From the NCBI GenBank assembly GCA_004525685.1, contig SPBW01000043.1:1-14277 (forward strand): 14,277 nt of DNA. The letters are read 5' to 3'. This DNA comes from Candidatus Atribacteria bacterium (lineage in GTDB: Bacteria; Bipolaricaulota; Bipolaricaulia; UBA7950; UBA9294). The notes below the pieces were generated by a model that saw nothing but the letters and a program-made list of their open reading frames with translations, had not been told where the DNA came from and did no database searches. A program made the translations under genes and the position numbers. Below, piece after piece: positions 1 through 6,956 of this stretch. Every line of letters starts with the position of its first letter. Position 1 is the first letter of the stretch.

Positions 1-77
1 CCCCACCCGAACGTGATCTCCGGATGATCGAACAGGTCTTGGCTCACTCTCAGGAGAAAGCCTTCCATTCGATCCAC
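1..77 (-). other. Possible 5' end of another minus-strand gene (left edge)
   Basis: Downstream of the isomerase stop, one minus-strand frame stays open to the window edge. It is open back into the isomerase gene, but the first usable start codons are GTG at 77 and ATG at 68. From the ATG it reads MEGFLLRVSQDLFDHPEITF and continues off the edge. Codons are mostly G/A-first with GC-rich third positions, like the real genes here. A weak GGTGG lies 5 nt before the ATG. I recognise no family. It could be the next gene of the operon or chance; the sequence beyond position 1 decides. Confidence 0.25.
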
Positions 78-136
78 CGCATAACAGACATGCGCATTCC
101 ACTCGCTCGCACTTGCTCCGAACGTCCGATGCTCAT

Positions 137-919
137 CTATAGCAGCGCGAGCAATTTGTCTCGTTGCTCTCCCAGTGTTACCGCAGATCCAGGGATGAAG
201 ATCTCGAACGAAAGGATCCCATCGAACCTGCGTTCCTGCAGTTTTTGTAGGATCTTCTTCAAGTCGAGGATTCCGTCTCCCAGGGCAATATGGTTCTTCT
301 CACCGAAGTCGCTGACGTGGACATGGACGATGCTATCTCCCAGTGTGTCGATTGCGTCAATGCAGCGTGCCGTATCGGCCAAGTGGGTGATGTCCAATGT
401 CACGGGAAGGTGGTAATCTCCAATCATTCCTTGGAGACGCTTGATGTCAGAGGCCGTGCGAATGAGCTCGTTCTCTTTGTTCCATTCCATGTTCTCGACG
501 GTGACGATGACGCCCTGCGCCTGAGCTGCTTCCAGGATCTGAACATACGAATCAGCTTGATGTTTCCAATGCTTGTCTGGGTCACTTCGTTTGGAGGAAA
601 GCTGACCCGGGTGAATGACGACTAGTTCGCCTCCCAGCGTTGCACAAAGCTCCACTGCCTCGATCTGCTGAGCAGTGGATTCGCGTCGGATTCCAGCATT
701 TACTGACGCGATGTTGATATCGAGAATCGGTGCATGAATAGTGCAGGACATTCCAGACTGTTCTAGCAGCTCGGCTAATGCCGCAGCAGATAGTCCCGTC
801 TCCTTCTGGAAGTGGCTGATCCAGATTTCGATCGAGTCGAACCCCAGTCGAGCCGCCGTCTGAATTCCTTCCGAGAGGCCCGTCTGCCAGAAAACCATGG
901 ACGTTGTACCAATCTTCAT
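137..919 (-). CDS. Sugar phosphate isomerase/epimerase (xylose isomerase-like TIM barrel)
   Basis: The 260-residue protein has the length and layout of the AP endonuclease 2 / xylose isomerase-like TIM barrel family, whose members interconvert ketoses, epimerise sugars or act on inositol derivatives using a divalent metal. Visible motifs are SIEIW near residue 29, TIHAP (60-64), VVIHPG (100-105), VTVENME (139-145), VTLDITH (173-179), IVHVHVSD (197-204) and LSFEIF (236-241). E142, D176, the HVH histidines (199, 201) and E239 are the likely metal ligands, so the site looks complete. The ATG at 919 has a modest upstream signal (AAGG with 8 nt spacing). It is the last clear gene of the minus-strand operon, 109 bases after the binding-protein gene and behind a large hairpin. 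The cytoplasmic epimerase/isomerase role is inferred from family; the substrate is unknown. Confidence 0.9.
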   Translation of the reverse strand: MKIGTTSMVFWQTGLSEGIQTAARLGFDSIEIWISHFQKETGLSAAALAELLEQSGMSCTIHAPILDINIASVNAGIRRESTAQQIEAVELCATLGGELVVIHPGQLSSKRSDPDKHWKHQADSYVQILEAAQAQGVIVTVENMEWNKENELIRTASDIKRLQGMIGDYHLPVTLDITHLADTARCIDAIDTLGDSIVHVHVSDFGEKNHIALGDGILDLKKILQKLQERRFDGILSFEIFIPGSAVTLGEQRDKLLALL

Positions 920-966
920 TTTGATCGCCTTGCCTCTCTAGCAACTCTTGCGCTTATCGACAATGA

Positions 967-1006
967 CGACCTTGGCAGGTCGCTCACAGAGCGCCTGCCG
1001 AGGTCG
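967..1006 (-). promoter_or_regulatory. Strong intercistronic hairpin downstream of the solute-binding protein gene
   Basis: The arms 967-984 and 990-1006 pair through 17 positions around a 5-nt loop, with one bulged base (980) and one A/C mismatch in the minus-strand RNA (G/T on the other strand). It lies 23 nt after the binding-protein stop and well before the isomerase start. No run of T follows in the transcribed direction, so it is not a typical intrinsic terminator. A hairpin here would protect the upstream mRNA 3' end or reduce expression of the isomerase. The pairing is read directly; the role is inference. Confidence 0.6.
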
Positions 1007-1028
1007 CCAAACAGTCACTTGAACGCCA

Positions 1029-2303
1029 CTACTGCTGCAGCCGCTCCACCCAATCCGCCAATACTTGATTGGCTTCCGCGATCGCATAGGCAAGCACGGT
1101 AGCAGGATCCTGTTGGCCAAGCAAAGCCGCCTCGATAGCGTTGCCGACGACGCGCGAGATGTCTCCATACGCAGCGATGTTCGGTCGCGCCCGAGTGTAG
1201 GGAATCTGATCGATCGCTGGCTTCGAGTTCGGATTTGCATCCAGGTACGCCTGGAAGGCGTCCGAAGCAACGACCGACTTACTCAAAGGCGTGTATCCGG
1301 TAGCCATGCTCCAGGCTGTGTTGTTCTCGGCGTTGGTCATCCAGTTGATGAATACGAGCTCAGCTTCCACCTCTTCCTCGTTGAACACCGTGAAGAGTTT
1401 CCCGCCGGCAACGGTCACCGGCTTCATCAGCTCATCGTTCATCACGTGAACGGCAACGCCTAGCTCAAATTCCACGATAGGTACGTAGGTCTGAAGCTTT
1501 GAACTCGATGTGAGTATCATGGCAGCAACACCCGTCTCGAAACCCTGTGAGGGCGGAGCTAGCGGCATGACCTTATCTACGTAGATCAGATCCTGCAGGA
1601 ACTGCAGCGCAGCAGCGGCTTGGTCACTATCAAACGCGCACTCAGTATTGCTCTCGTCAAACAGCTCTCCACCGTTCTGCCACAAATAGGGAAGGAAGTC
1701 GTAGATTACACCTGCACTGGAAGTCGTGGGCATGATAAGGCCCCATTGGTCGATCTGGCCGTCGCCATCAAGATCCTTGGCCAACGCTTTGGCGTAATCT
1801 CGCAGTTCTTCCCACGTCGTGGGCGGAGCTTCGGGATCCAGACCAGCCGCTCGGAACAAGTCCTTGTTGTAGTAGAGGACAATATTGCTTGCTGCGTAGG
1901 GCATCGCCCAGATTTCGCCTTCATATTTGGCGCTTTGCCAGAACAGGTCGAAGACGTCAAGAACAGTGTTCGCGCTGATGTAATCGCCGAGCTTGAGAAT
2001 GTTCCCGGTCGCAGCAAGTTCGGGAATCCAATAATCATCGACAAGGCAGATGTCCGGCGGAGTTCCTGCTGCGACCGCCGTTAGCAACTTGTCTCGACCC
2101 GTCCAGGCATTTCCGATGTACTGAGATGTGACTTGAATGTCGGGATGGGTTGCGTTGAACTCTGCGACGGCCTGCTCATGGTTCGTGCCGATGGCTCCAC
2201 CATAGAAGTGCCAATAGTCAATCTCCACCTGTCCCAGTGTGGCCGCGCTTGCCAACAGAATGCAAGCAATTCCTAGTAATAATGCAACATGCTTCTTCAT
2301 CAT
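1029..2303 (-). CDS. Sugar ABC transporter solute-binding protein (family 1)
   Basis: This 424-residue protein has the features of an extracellular carbohydrate-binding protein of the MalE/UgpB-like family 1. A basic start (MMKKH) is followed by a hydrophobic stretch to about residue 23, with likely signal peptidase I cleavage near ASA-A or TLG-Q. The Cys at 14 is not in a good lipobox, so a soluble periplasmic protein is likeliest. Typical family segments follow: DIQVTSQYIG near 55, TPPDICLVDD (81-90), MPYAASNIVLYYNKDLF (134-150) and PTTWEELRDYAKAL (161-173). The DLDGDGQID stretch (177-185) resembles a calcium-binding EF-hand loop, common in these proteins. The C-terminal part has the usual TARARP-like segment (YTRARPNI). 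ATG 2303 has AAGGAGG 9 nt upstream; a second ATG follows directly. It should deliver substrate to the permeases encoded just upstream. The ligand cannot be named. Confidence 0.95.
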   Translation of the reverse strand: MMKKHVALLLGIACILLASAATLGQVEIDYWHFYGGAIGTNHEQAVAEFNATHPDIQVTSQYIGNAWTGRDKLLTAVAAGTPPDICLVDDYWIPELAATGNILKLGDYISANTVLDVFDLFWQSAKYEGEIWAMPYAASNIVLYYNKDLFRAAGLDPEAPPTTWEELRDYAKALAKDLDGDGQIDQWGLIMPTTSSAGVIYDFLPYLWQNGGELFDESNTECAFDSDQAAAALQFLQDLIYVDKVMPLAPPSQGFETGVAAMILTSSSKLQTYVPIVEFELGVAVHVMNDELMKPVTVAGGKLFTVFNEEEVEAELVFINWMTNAENNTAWSMATGYTPLSKSVVASDAFQAYLDANPNSKPAIDQIPYTRARPNIAAYGDISRVVGNAIEAALLGQQDPATVLAYAIAEANQVLADWVERLQQ

Positions 2304-2374
2304 TTCTCATTGCCTCCTTGGATGTCCTCGAAGTTCCACATTCGCGCGAATCGCTTTTGCGTGTTGGGCACCAC
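2300..2374 (-). other. Possible small ORF (24 aa) between permease and binding-protein genes
   Basis: The spacer before the binding-protein gene is open in the same frame as the preceding permease, for 32 codons after its TAA, and ends in a TGA overlapping the binding-protein ATG as ATGA. From GTG 2374 it reads VVPNTQKRFARMWNFEDIQG plus GNEK. Third positions are strongly GC-rich, as in a real gene. GAGGAG directly abuts the GTG, which is too close for a normal Shine-Dalgarno site. The same bases form a hairpin and palindrome, which could create the bias. A leader-like coupled peptide, stop-codon read-through or chance are all possible. Confidence 0.2.
2340..2351. repeat. 12-bp perfect palindrome
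   Basis: ATTCGCGCGAAT is a perfect 12-bp palindrome 37 bases upstream of the binding-protein start. It could be a protein-binding dyad, or in RNA a small self-pairing element. No other copy was noticed in the window. Function unknown. Confidence 0.35.
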
Positions 2375-2396
2375 CTCCTCGTTCTCGAGCCGTGGT
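2370..2396 (-). promoter_or_regulatory. Intercistronic hairpin after the second permease gene
   Basis: In the minus-strand RNA, ACCAC pairs with GTGGT and CTCG with CGAG, separated by a small internal loop and capped by an AGAA tetraloop. It begins 2 nt after the permease stop. No T-run follows. Together with the hairpin at 967-1006 it brackets the binding-protein gene, a position where sugar ABC operons often carry RNA processing or stability elements that let the binding protein be made in excess. The role is inferred. Confidence 0.4.
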
Positions 2397-2398
2397 AT

Positions 2399-3250
2399 TT
2401 AGGATTTGATCCCCGTGAGGGTGATCCCTTCCATGAATTTCCTCTGTGCTAAGAAAAAGGCGACCACAATGGGGGTGATCGCCATCACACTTGCAGCCAT
2501 CAGTGCAGCCCAATTTGTTCCCATCTGATTCTGGAACATGGAAAGGCCTACAGGTAGGGTTCGCATAGACATGCTATGGGTCATGACCAGCGGCCATAGG
2601 TACATGTTCCAACTCCACATGAACGTGAAGATTCCCAACGTGAGGAAGATGTTCCTGGTTAATGGAATCACAATCCGAAAGAGAATCCTGCCATTACCGG
2701 CACCATCGATTCTGGCTGCATCAAACAGGGATTGTGGAATATCCATGAAGCTCTGACGCATGAAGAAGACGGCGAACGGTCCTGCCATCCAAGGAAGGAT
2801 GAGAGCCCAGTGGGTGTCGATAAGATGCATCTGTTTCAGGAGCAGGAACGATGGAATAATCCGGACCTGTTCAGGCAGCATCATCGTCGCGAGGAAGGCA
2901 TAGAATAGCACTTCGCGCCCGGGGAATTTCAGACGCGCGAAAGCATAGCCCGCCAAAGCACTTGTGAAGAGCTGGGATATCGTAATCACCATAGCCACGA
3001 TGACACTGTTTAGGTACATACTTGCGAATGGGATGAACTCGAAAACGCTGGCGTAGTTGGAGAAATTCCATTCTCTAGGAAAGAGTCTGAATGTTCTGCT
3101 GAAGATGTCTGCCGGCTCCTTGAATGAGGTGAAGATCATCCACAGAAACGGGAACGCAACAATGGCGGCCCCTATGATAAGGACAACATACCTGAGGGTT
3201 AGGCCTACGCTCTTTCGAAACACACGCGCGTTGTCACTGACCGATGGCAT
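2399..3250 (-). CDS. Carbohydrate ABC transporter permease, MalG type
   Basis: At 283 residues this is the standard size for the second inner-membrane permease of carbohydrate importers. A short cytoplasmic N-terminus leads into a first membrane segment (about 19-40), then the family block TSFKEPADIF (41-50), several more hydrophobic helices, and the EAA loop that docks on the ATPase (about 174-200: SLFDAARIDGAGNGRILFRI, then a PL pair). It ends MEGITLTGIKS, the usual C-terminus of the family. ATG 3250 has GGAGG 8 nt upstream and overlaps the preceding permease gene by 17 nt, indicating coupled translation. It pairs with the MalF-type permease, the binding protein and the ATPase encoded at 12377. 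Confidence 0.95.
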   Translation of the reverse strand: MPSVSDNARVFRKSVGLTLRYVVLIIGAAIVAFPFLWMIFTSFKEPADIFSRTFRLFPREWNFSNYASVFEFIPFASMYLNSVIVAMVITISQLFTSALAGYAFARLKFPGREVLFYAFLATMMLPEQVRIIPSFLLLKQMHLIDTHWALILPWMAGPFAVFFMRQSFMDIPQSLFDAARIDGAGNGRILFRIVIPLTRNIFLTLGIFTFMWSWNMYLWPLVMTHSMSMRTLPVGLSMFQNQMGTNWAALMAASVMAITPIVVAFFLAQRKFMEGITLTGIKS

Positions 3251-4151
3251 CTCTCTTGCCTCCGATGTACTTCATCTGAAAAAGCGTAATGAGCAGGATT
3301 ACGAAGAACAGGACCCAAGCAACAGCAGATGCATACCCCATGCGTAGCGATTGAAATCCTTGGCGATAGAGGTAATTGACCCACGTCTCCGTGCTCCGCA
3401 TGGGTCCGCCGCCTGTCATAACATCGACCAACGTGAACACCTTGAACGAGTTAAGGGTCAGCATCACGACGACCAACGCCGTTAATCGCCGTAGCAGGGG
3501 CATCGTGATATGGAAGAATTGCTGGATTGAGTTTGCCCCATCGAGCTTGGCGCACTCATAGTACATATCGGGGATTCCGTGCAAGCCAGCCAGGAAGATT
3601 ACGGCGTAGAACCCAGCGTTCTTCCAGATCGAAGTGAAGATGACCGCAGCCATCGCCCAACCCGGCTTATAGAGCCAGGCCGGTCCGTGAATCCCGACGA
3701 GATCTAGCAACTGGTTCATCAGCCCGTATTGGGCGTCGAAGATTCGACTCCAGACAATGGCGACAACAACGAGCGATGTGATTACAGGGAGGAAGTAGAT
3801 GGTTCTTAGGACATTGCGTCCCTTAATCCCCTTCCACAGCAAGAGCGCGATCCCCAGAGAGCATGCGGTGGTCCCGGGAATGACGCCCAGCGTGTAAACC
3901 AACGTGTTCTTCACCGCGTTCCAAAAATCGGCGTTCGCAAAGAGAGCCCTGTAGTTGCCGAGCCCGACGAACGGTTTGTTGGGAGTGAGGATCGACCATT
4001 TGTGGAAGCTCAAATACAACGAATGGAAGAACGGAAACGCAGTGAACAGAAGAAAGATCACGATTGCCGGGAGAAGAAACAAATAAGCAATGCGACTCTC
4101 TCTCGATCGGTACCATCGGTAACGTCCTAGCGCACCTTCTTCTCGCGCCAT
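3234..4151 (-). CDS. Carbohydrate ABC transporter permease, MalF/UgpA type
   Basis: The 305-residue protein is the first permease of a sugar importer of the short MalF/UgpA class. After a basic N-terminus come a membrane helix (about 20-40), the SLYLSFHKW block (44-52), a FVGLGNYRALF segment (61-71) and further helices. The EAA cytoplasmic loop is at about 198-221 (YYECAKLDGANSIQQFFHIT, then MPLL). The TGGGP motif after VDVM is characteristic of this permease class. Its start lies 5 nt after the aldolase stop, with AGGAAAT ahead, and it overlaps the next permease. It should form a heterodimer with that protein. Confidence 0.95.
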   Translation of the reverse strand: MAREEGALGRYRWYRSRESRIAYLFLLPAIVIFLLFTAFPFFHSLYLSFHKWSILTPNKPFVGLGNYRALFANADFWNAVKNTLVYTLGVIPGTTACSLGIALLLWKGIKGRNVLRTIYFLPVITSLVVVAIVWSRIFDAQYGLMNQLLDLVGIHGPAWLYKPGWAMAAVIFTSIWKNAGFYAVIFLAGLHGIPDMYYECAKLDGANSIQQFFHITMPLLRRLTALVVVMLTLNSFKVFTLVDVMTGGGPMRSTETWVNYLYRQGFQSLRMGYASAVAWVLFFVILLITLFQMKYIGGKRDAIGQ

Positions 4152-4156
4152 ATTTC

Positions 4157-4957
4157 CTACCCTTCCACCAATGACTCCAACGCCGCATCAACGGTCCAAC
4201 CGCCATGAACCAGACCGTTGATCGCCTCGACCATACGCTTTGGATCCTCGTGCCCCCACACATTCCTGCCCATCGCGACACCAGCGCTCCCGCTGGCAAG
4301 AGAATCGGCGATCATCTTGAACAGATCCTCTGTCGAGCCTTTCGCGCCTCCGAGAATAACTACCGGAATCGGACATCCCGAGGACACTTCCTCGAAGCTC
4401 TTCCTTGATCCCGTGTAATACGTCTTAACGATATCGGCACCGATTTCGGCGGCAGCGCGGGAACCCAGCTTCACTGCCTCTAGGTCGCTTGGATCGTTCA
4501 CGTTCGGCCCTGCTGGCCAGACTTCAACCATGAGGGGGATTCCCCAATCACTGCAGCTGTCAGCTATGAACGACGCAGCCTCGATGAATTGACCTTCATT
4601 CTTGTGTCCATACTTGACCGTGATCGCTACACCGTCAGCGCCATACTTGATTGCCTGTTCGACGCTTGAGATGATTCGATCCTGGAAATCTGTCGGATCG
4701 CCCAGCATGGTGAATCCACCGGAGATACGAAGGATCACTGCCACATCCGGATCCTGAATCGTGTGGGTTGCCTGCAGCATTCCTTTGGTCGTCAAGATAG
4801 CGTCTGGTTTCCCCGCAAGCACTTTCTCCACCATATCTTGAGGGTTCGCGAGAGCTCCCTTCGGGCCTATGATGGATGCATGATCCATTGCAACAACGAG
4901 ACTCTTGCCATCACTTGCGAAGATGCGCTTCAGACGCAGTGCTTTCCCAATTCTCAT
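4157..4957 (-). CDS. Class I aldolase of the DhnA/LsrF family
   Basis: The 266-residue protein matches the archaeal-type class I fructose-bisphosphate aldolase / LsrF (DeoC-related) barrel family, which cleaves or transfers carbon units of phosphorylated ketoses through a lysine Schiff base. Visible are VVAMDHASIIGP (21-32), PDAILTTKG (51-59), GADGVAITVKYG (106-117) and GADIVKTYYTG (173-183), where K178 is the expected Schiff-base lysine. The phosphate-binding segments GGAKGSTE (203-210) and GRNVWGHEDP (230-239) are intact, so the substrate is probably a phosphorylated sugar or hydroxyketone. ATG 4957 has AAAGGA 9 nt upstream. It lies between the zinc dehydrogenase (22-nt gap) and the permeases (5-nt gap), so it is clearly co-transcribed. 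FBP, tagatose-bisphosphate, sulfofructose-phosphate and autoinducer-2-type substrates are all possible by family. Confidence 0.88.
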   Translation of the reverse strand: MRIGKALRLKRIFASDGKSLVVAMDHASIIGPKGALANPQDMVEKVLAGKPDAILTTKGMLQATHTIQDPDVAVILRISGGFTMLGDPTDFQDRIISSVEQAIKYGADGVAITVKYGHKNEGQFIEAASFIADSCSDWGIPLMVEVWPAGPNVNDPSDLEAVKLGSRAAAEIGADIVKTYYTGSRKSFEEVSSGCPIPVVILGGAKGSTEDLFKMIADSLASGSAGVAMGRNVWGHEDPKRMVEAINGLVHGGWTVDAALESLVEG

Positions 4958-4979
4958 TCCTGTTTGTCCTTTCGTGCCA

Positions 4980-6002
4980 TTACGTATTCATCCGAACGAC
5001 CACTCGATAGGTAGAACGATCGAGAGCCAACTTCATTCCTTCTTCTATCTGCTCCAATGGAACGGTATTCGAGACGAGAGGTCTCAAGTCGAGTCGACCG
5101 CGGTTCAGAAGCGCTACTGCTTCCTGGAAGTCTCGGCTTGTACGGCCCTGAACACCTATGAGGGTGATTTCTTTCGCGTGCAAATGGTCAGGACTGACGG
5201 GAATTTCGAATCCCTTACTCGATTTGGCGAACAATGCGATCCGCCCACCCAGGCGAACTGAGGACAATGCATCCGTGAATGCGCTCTGTGCGGGTGTTGC
5301 TAGGACGATAGCATCGGCGCCACGTCCAGATGTAGCTTGCTTCACTACATCGCGTAGCGGAGATTCTTCAGGATTGACAACTATGTCAGCACCGAGAGCT
5401 TCGGCTTGCTTCAGCCGCGAATCATCAATGTCGCTTGCGATGACCTGAATACCGCGGAGCTTCGCGAGGAGAACATGAAGCATCCCCATGATCCCGACAC
5501 CGGAAATCACGATCGTTTCCTGAGCAGACAACTTCAAGCTATTCAGGGAATGGACACATGTAGAAACAGGCTCAGTCAACGCTGCTTCTTCAAACGTCAA
5601 TCCATGACTTATCTTGAATAGTTGCGCCGCCGGTACGCTCACGTATTCGCCGAATCCCCCCATGAGATTGAGGCCCTTCTTGAACCGATTCTCGCACAAG
5701 TGATCACTGCCGATCCGGCAGAAGTAGCACTCTCCACAACGGTTCAGGAGATCGAGGGCCACTCTGTCTCCCGGTTTCAGATCGGCTAGGACCTGTTCAT
5801 CAACTTCTTCGACGATACCGGAAGCTTCATGTCCAGCAACAAGCGGATAGAATATCTTCTGATCCCCCAAGAATAGCCTCTGCTCCAGCGTGCAGATTCC
5901 GCACGCTGCGATTCGTACGAGTACCTCTTTGCATCCTACTTTCGGTTTCTCACATTCAGTAATCCGAAGATCTTCTGGACCGTACAAGACAGCTGCTTTC
6001 AC
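4980..6002 (-). CDS. Zinc-dependent medium-chain alcohol/polyol dehydrogenase
   Basis: The 340-residue protein is a zinc MDR dehydrogenase of the sorbitol/threonine dehydrogenase group. Catalytic-zinc residues are C37 (CGIC, 34-37) and H58-E59 (AGHEA). The structural-zinc cysteines are C89, C92, C95 and C103. The dinucleotide fold shows ISGVGIMG with an acidic residue in ASDIDD after the second strand, suggesting NAD. After C37 it reads TLEQ, not the usual GTD/GSD, so the Ser/Thr that normally relays the proton is replaced by Leu. I chose GTG 6002 although the frame is open for 68 more codons upstream, because AAGGAGG lies 8 nt before it and family homology begins at VKAAVLYGPE. The GTG shares its first G with the TAG of the transporter gene. 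Its role is probably oxidation of a polyol or reduction of a ketose or aldehyde; substrate unknown. Confidence 0.92.
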   Translation of the reverse strand: MKAAVLYGPEDLRITECEKPKVGCKEVLVRIAACGICTLEQRLFLGDQKIFYPLVAGHEASGIVEEVDEQVLADLKPGDRVALDLLNRCGECYFCRIGSDHLCENRFKKGLNLMGGFGEYVSVPAAQLFKISHGLTFEEAALTEPVSTCVHSLNSLKLSAQETIVISGVGIMGMLHVLLAKLRGIQVIASDIDDSRLKQAEALGADIVVNPEESPLRDVVKQATSGRGADAIVLATPAQSAFTDALSSVRLGGRIALFAKSSKGFEIPVSPDHLHAKEITLIGVQGRTSRDFQEAVALLNRGRLDLRPLVSNTVPLEQIEEGMKLALDRSTYRVVVRMNT

Positions 6003-6955
6003 TACGAACGCCTCCTTCGATTGAGCAGAACTCTTCCTTGACATACCGCGACACCTGCGGCCACCAGCACGATTCCCCCCATCATCCCGAGGTTGAGGTA
6101 ATTCCCGAGGAAGAGCGCTCCTCCAAGTGCCGCTAGAACTGGGTAGCCAGCTATAATCGGAACTACTTTCTCGATCGGGGACAGTTTCAGAGCTGTATAC
6201 ATGCAAATCATGCCGAGAACTCCAGCTACAATGGCGGACAGGATCAGATAGAGATATGTTTCGGTGGGAATCTGCGCGAAGAGATTTCCGCGTTGCGTTA
6301 GGGCAATGACGATGAGTAGCCCGACCAAAGCTGCTGTGAACTGCATGAACATTCCAACGTAGCGATTGATCCCCTCAGTTTGCCCTTTTCGAATCAGGAT
6401 TGTAGAACCGGCCCATCCGAGTGCAGCGACGAGACCATACGGGATTCCCTTAGGCCAGTCGGGTGTGAATGGGATCCCTCGTTGCTGGAAATACGTGAGT
6501 CCCAATAATCCAACCAAGGCCAAGGCCAACCCAATGAACGTCTTGGCGTGTACCTTCTCTTTGAGGAACAGTACGCTCCCGATGGCCGACCAGATTACCC
6601 AAGTTTGCACCATGGGTGTAGCAATGTTGATCCCGCCGACTTTCATTGCCTGAAGAAAGGCTGCCGTTCCAATGACTTCTGACACGACACCCGCAGCAAT
6701 GTATATGCGAGCCGCACCTTTCCAATAGGATCGGCTCTTGGTAGACAACCCCAATCTGTTCCGCGACAAGATCAGAACAGCCAACGCGAACAAGGAGACC
6801 AGCAAGGCTTTAATTGTCGATGCGACAAATGGATCTGCCTGAACCATCGCGATCTGATCAAACAGATTTGCCACGGCATAGCAAAGTGCCGTCCCTATCA
6901 TCCAGAGTTCGCCATGCTGCAAAAGAGATTTCAATCGATGAACCAGTTTGCTCAT
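6002..6955 (-). CDS. EamA/DMT-family membrane transporter
   Basis: The 317-residue, strongly hydrophobic protein has about ten predicted membrane helices in two repeated EamA halves, each roughly 140 residues, as in drug/metabolite superfamily exporters and permeases. The first half includes YAVANLFDQIA (26-36) and ends with the GLALALVGLLG helix. The second begins at IPYGLVAALGWAGSTILIRK, and the protein closes with a basic tail (LNRRRRS). ATG 6955 follows the regulator stop by one base, with AAGGAAAA upstream. A second transporter beside a complete ABC importer suggests a different cargo, perhaps an excreted end product or a shared precursor; that is inference. Confidence 0.9.
   Translation of the reverse strand: MSKLVHRLKSLLQHGELWMIGTALCYAVANLFDQIAMVQADPFVASTIKALLVSLFALAVLILSRNRLGLSTKSRSYWKGAARIYIAAGVVSEVIGTAAFLQAMKVGGINIATPMVQTWVIWSAIGSVLFLKEKVHAKTFIGLALALVGLLGLTYFQQRGIPFTPDWPKGIPYGLVAALGWAGSTILIRKGQTEGINRYVGMFMQFTAALVGLLIVIALTQRGNLFAQIPTETYLYLILSAIVAGVLGMICMYTALKLSPIEKVVPIIAGYPVLAALGGALFLGNYLNLGMMGGIVLVAAGVAVCQGRVLLNRRRRS
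6011..6017 (-). promoter_or_regulatory. Ribosome binding site deciding the dehydrogenase GTG start
   Basis: AAGGAGG on the minus strand, inside the end of the transporter gene, lies 8 nt before GTG 6002. It is near-perfect and resolves the start of the zinc dehydrogenase, which would otherwise appear 68 residues too long. Confidence 0.8.
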
Positions 6956-6956
6956 A

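Noticed and set aside
582..944. 120-codon minus-strand ORF
   Set aside because: Alternative frame of the isomerase gene with low-complexity translation and no motifs.
938..1270. 110-codon minus-strand ORF whose tail fills the spacer after the binding-protein gene
   Set aside because: Most of it is an out-of-frame reading of the binding-protein gene; the tail coincides with the hairpin and has no start with a ribosome site.
6003..6206. 68-residue N-terminal extension of the zinc dehydrogenase
   Set aside because: It overlaps the transporter gene in another frame, has no dehydrogenase-like sequence, and a strong ribosome site precedes GTG 6002 where family homology begins.
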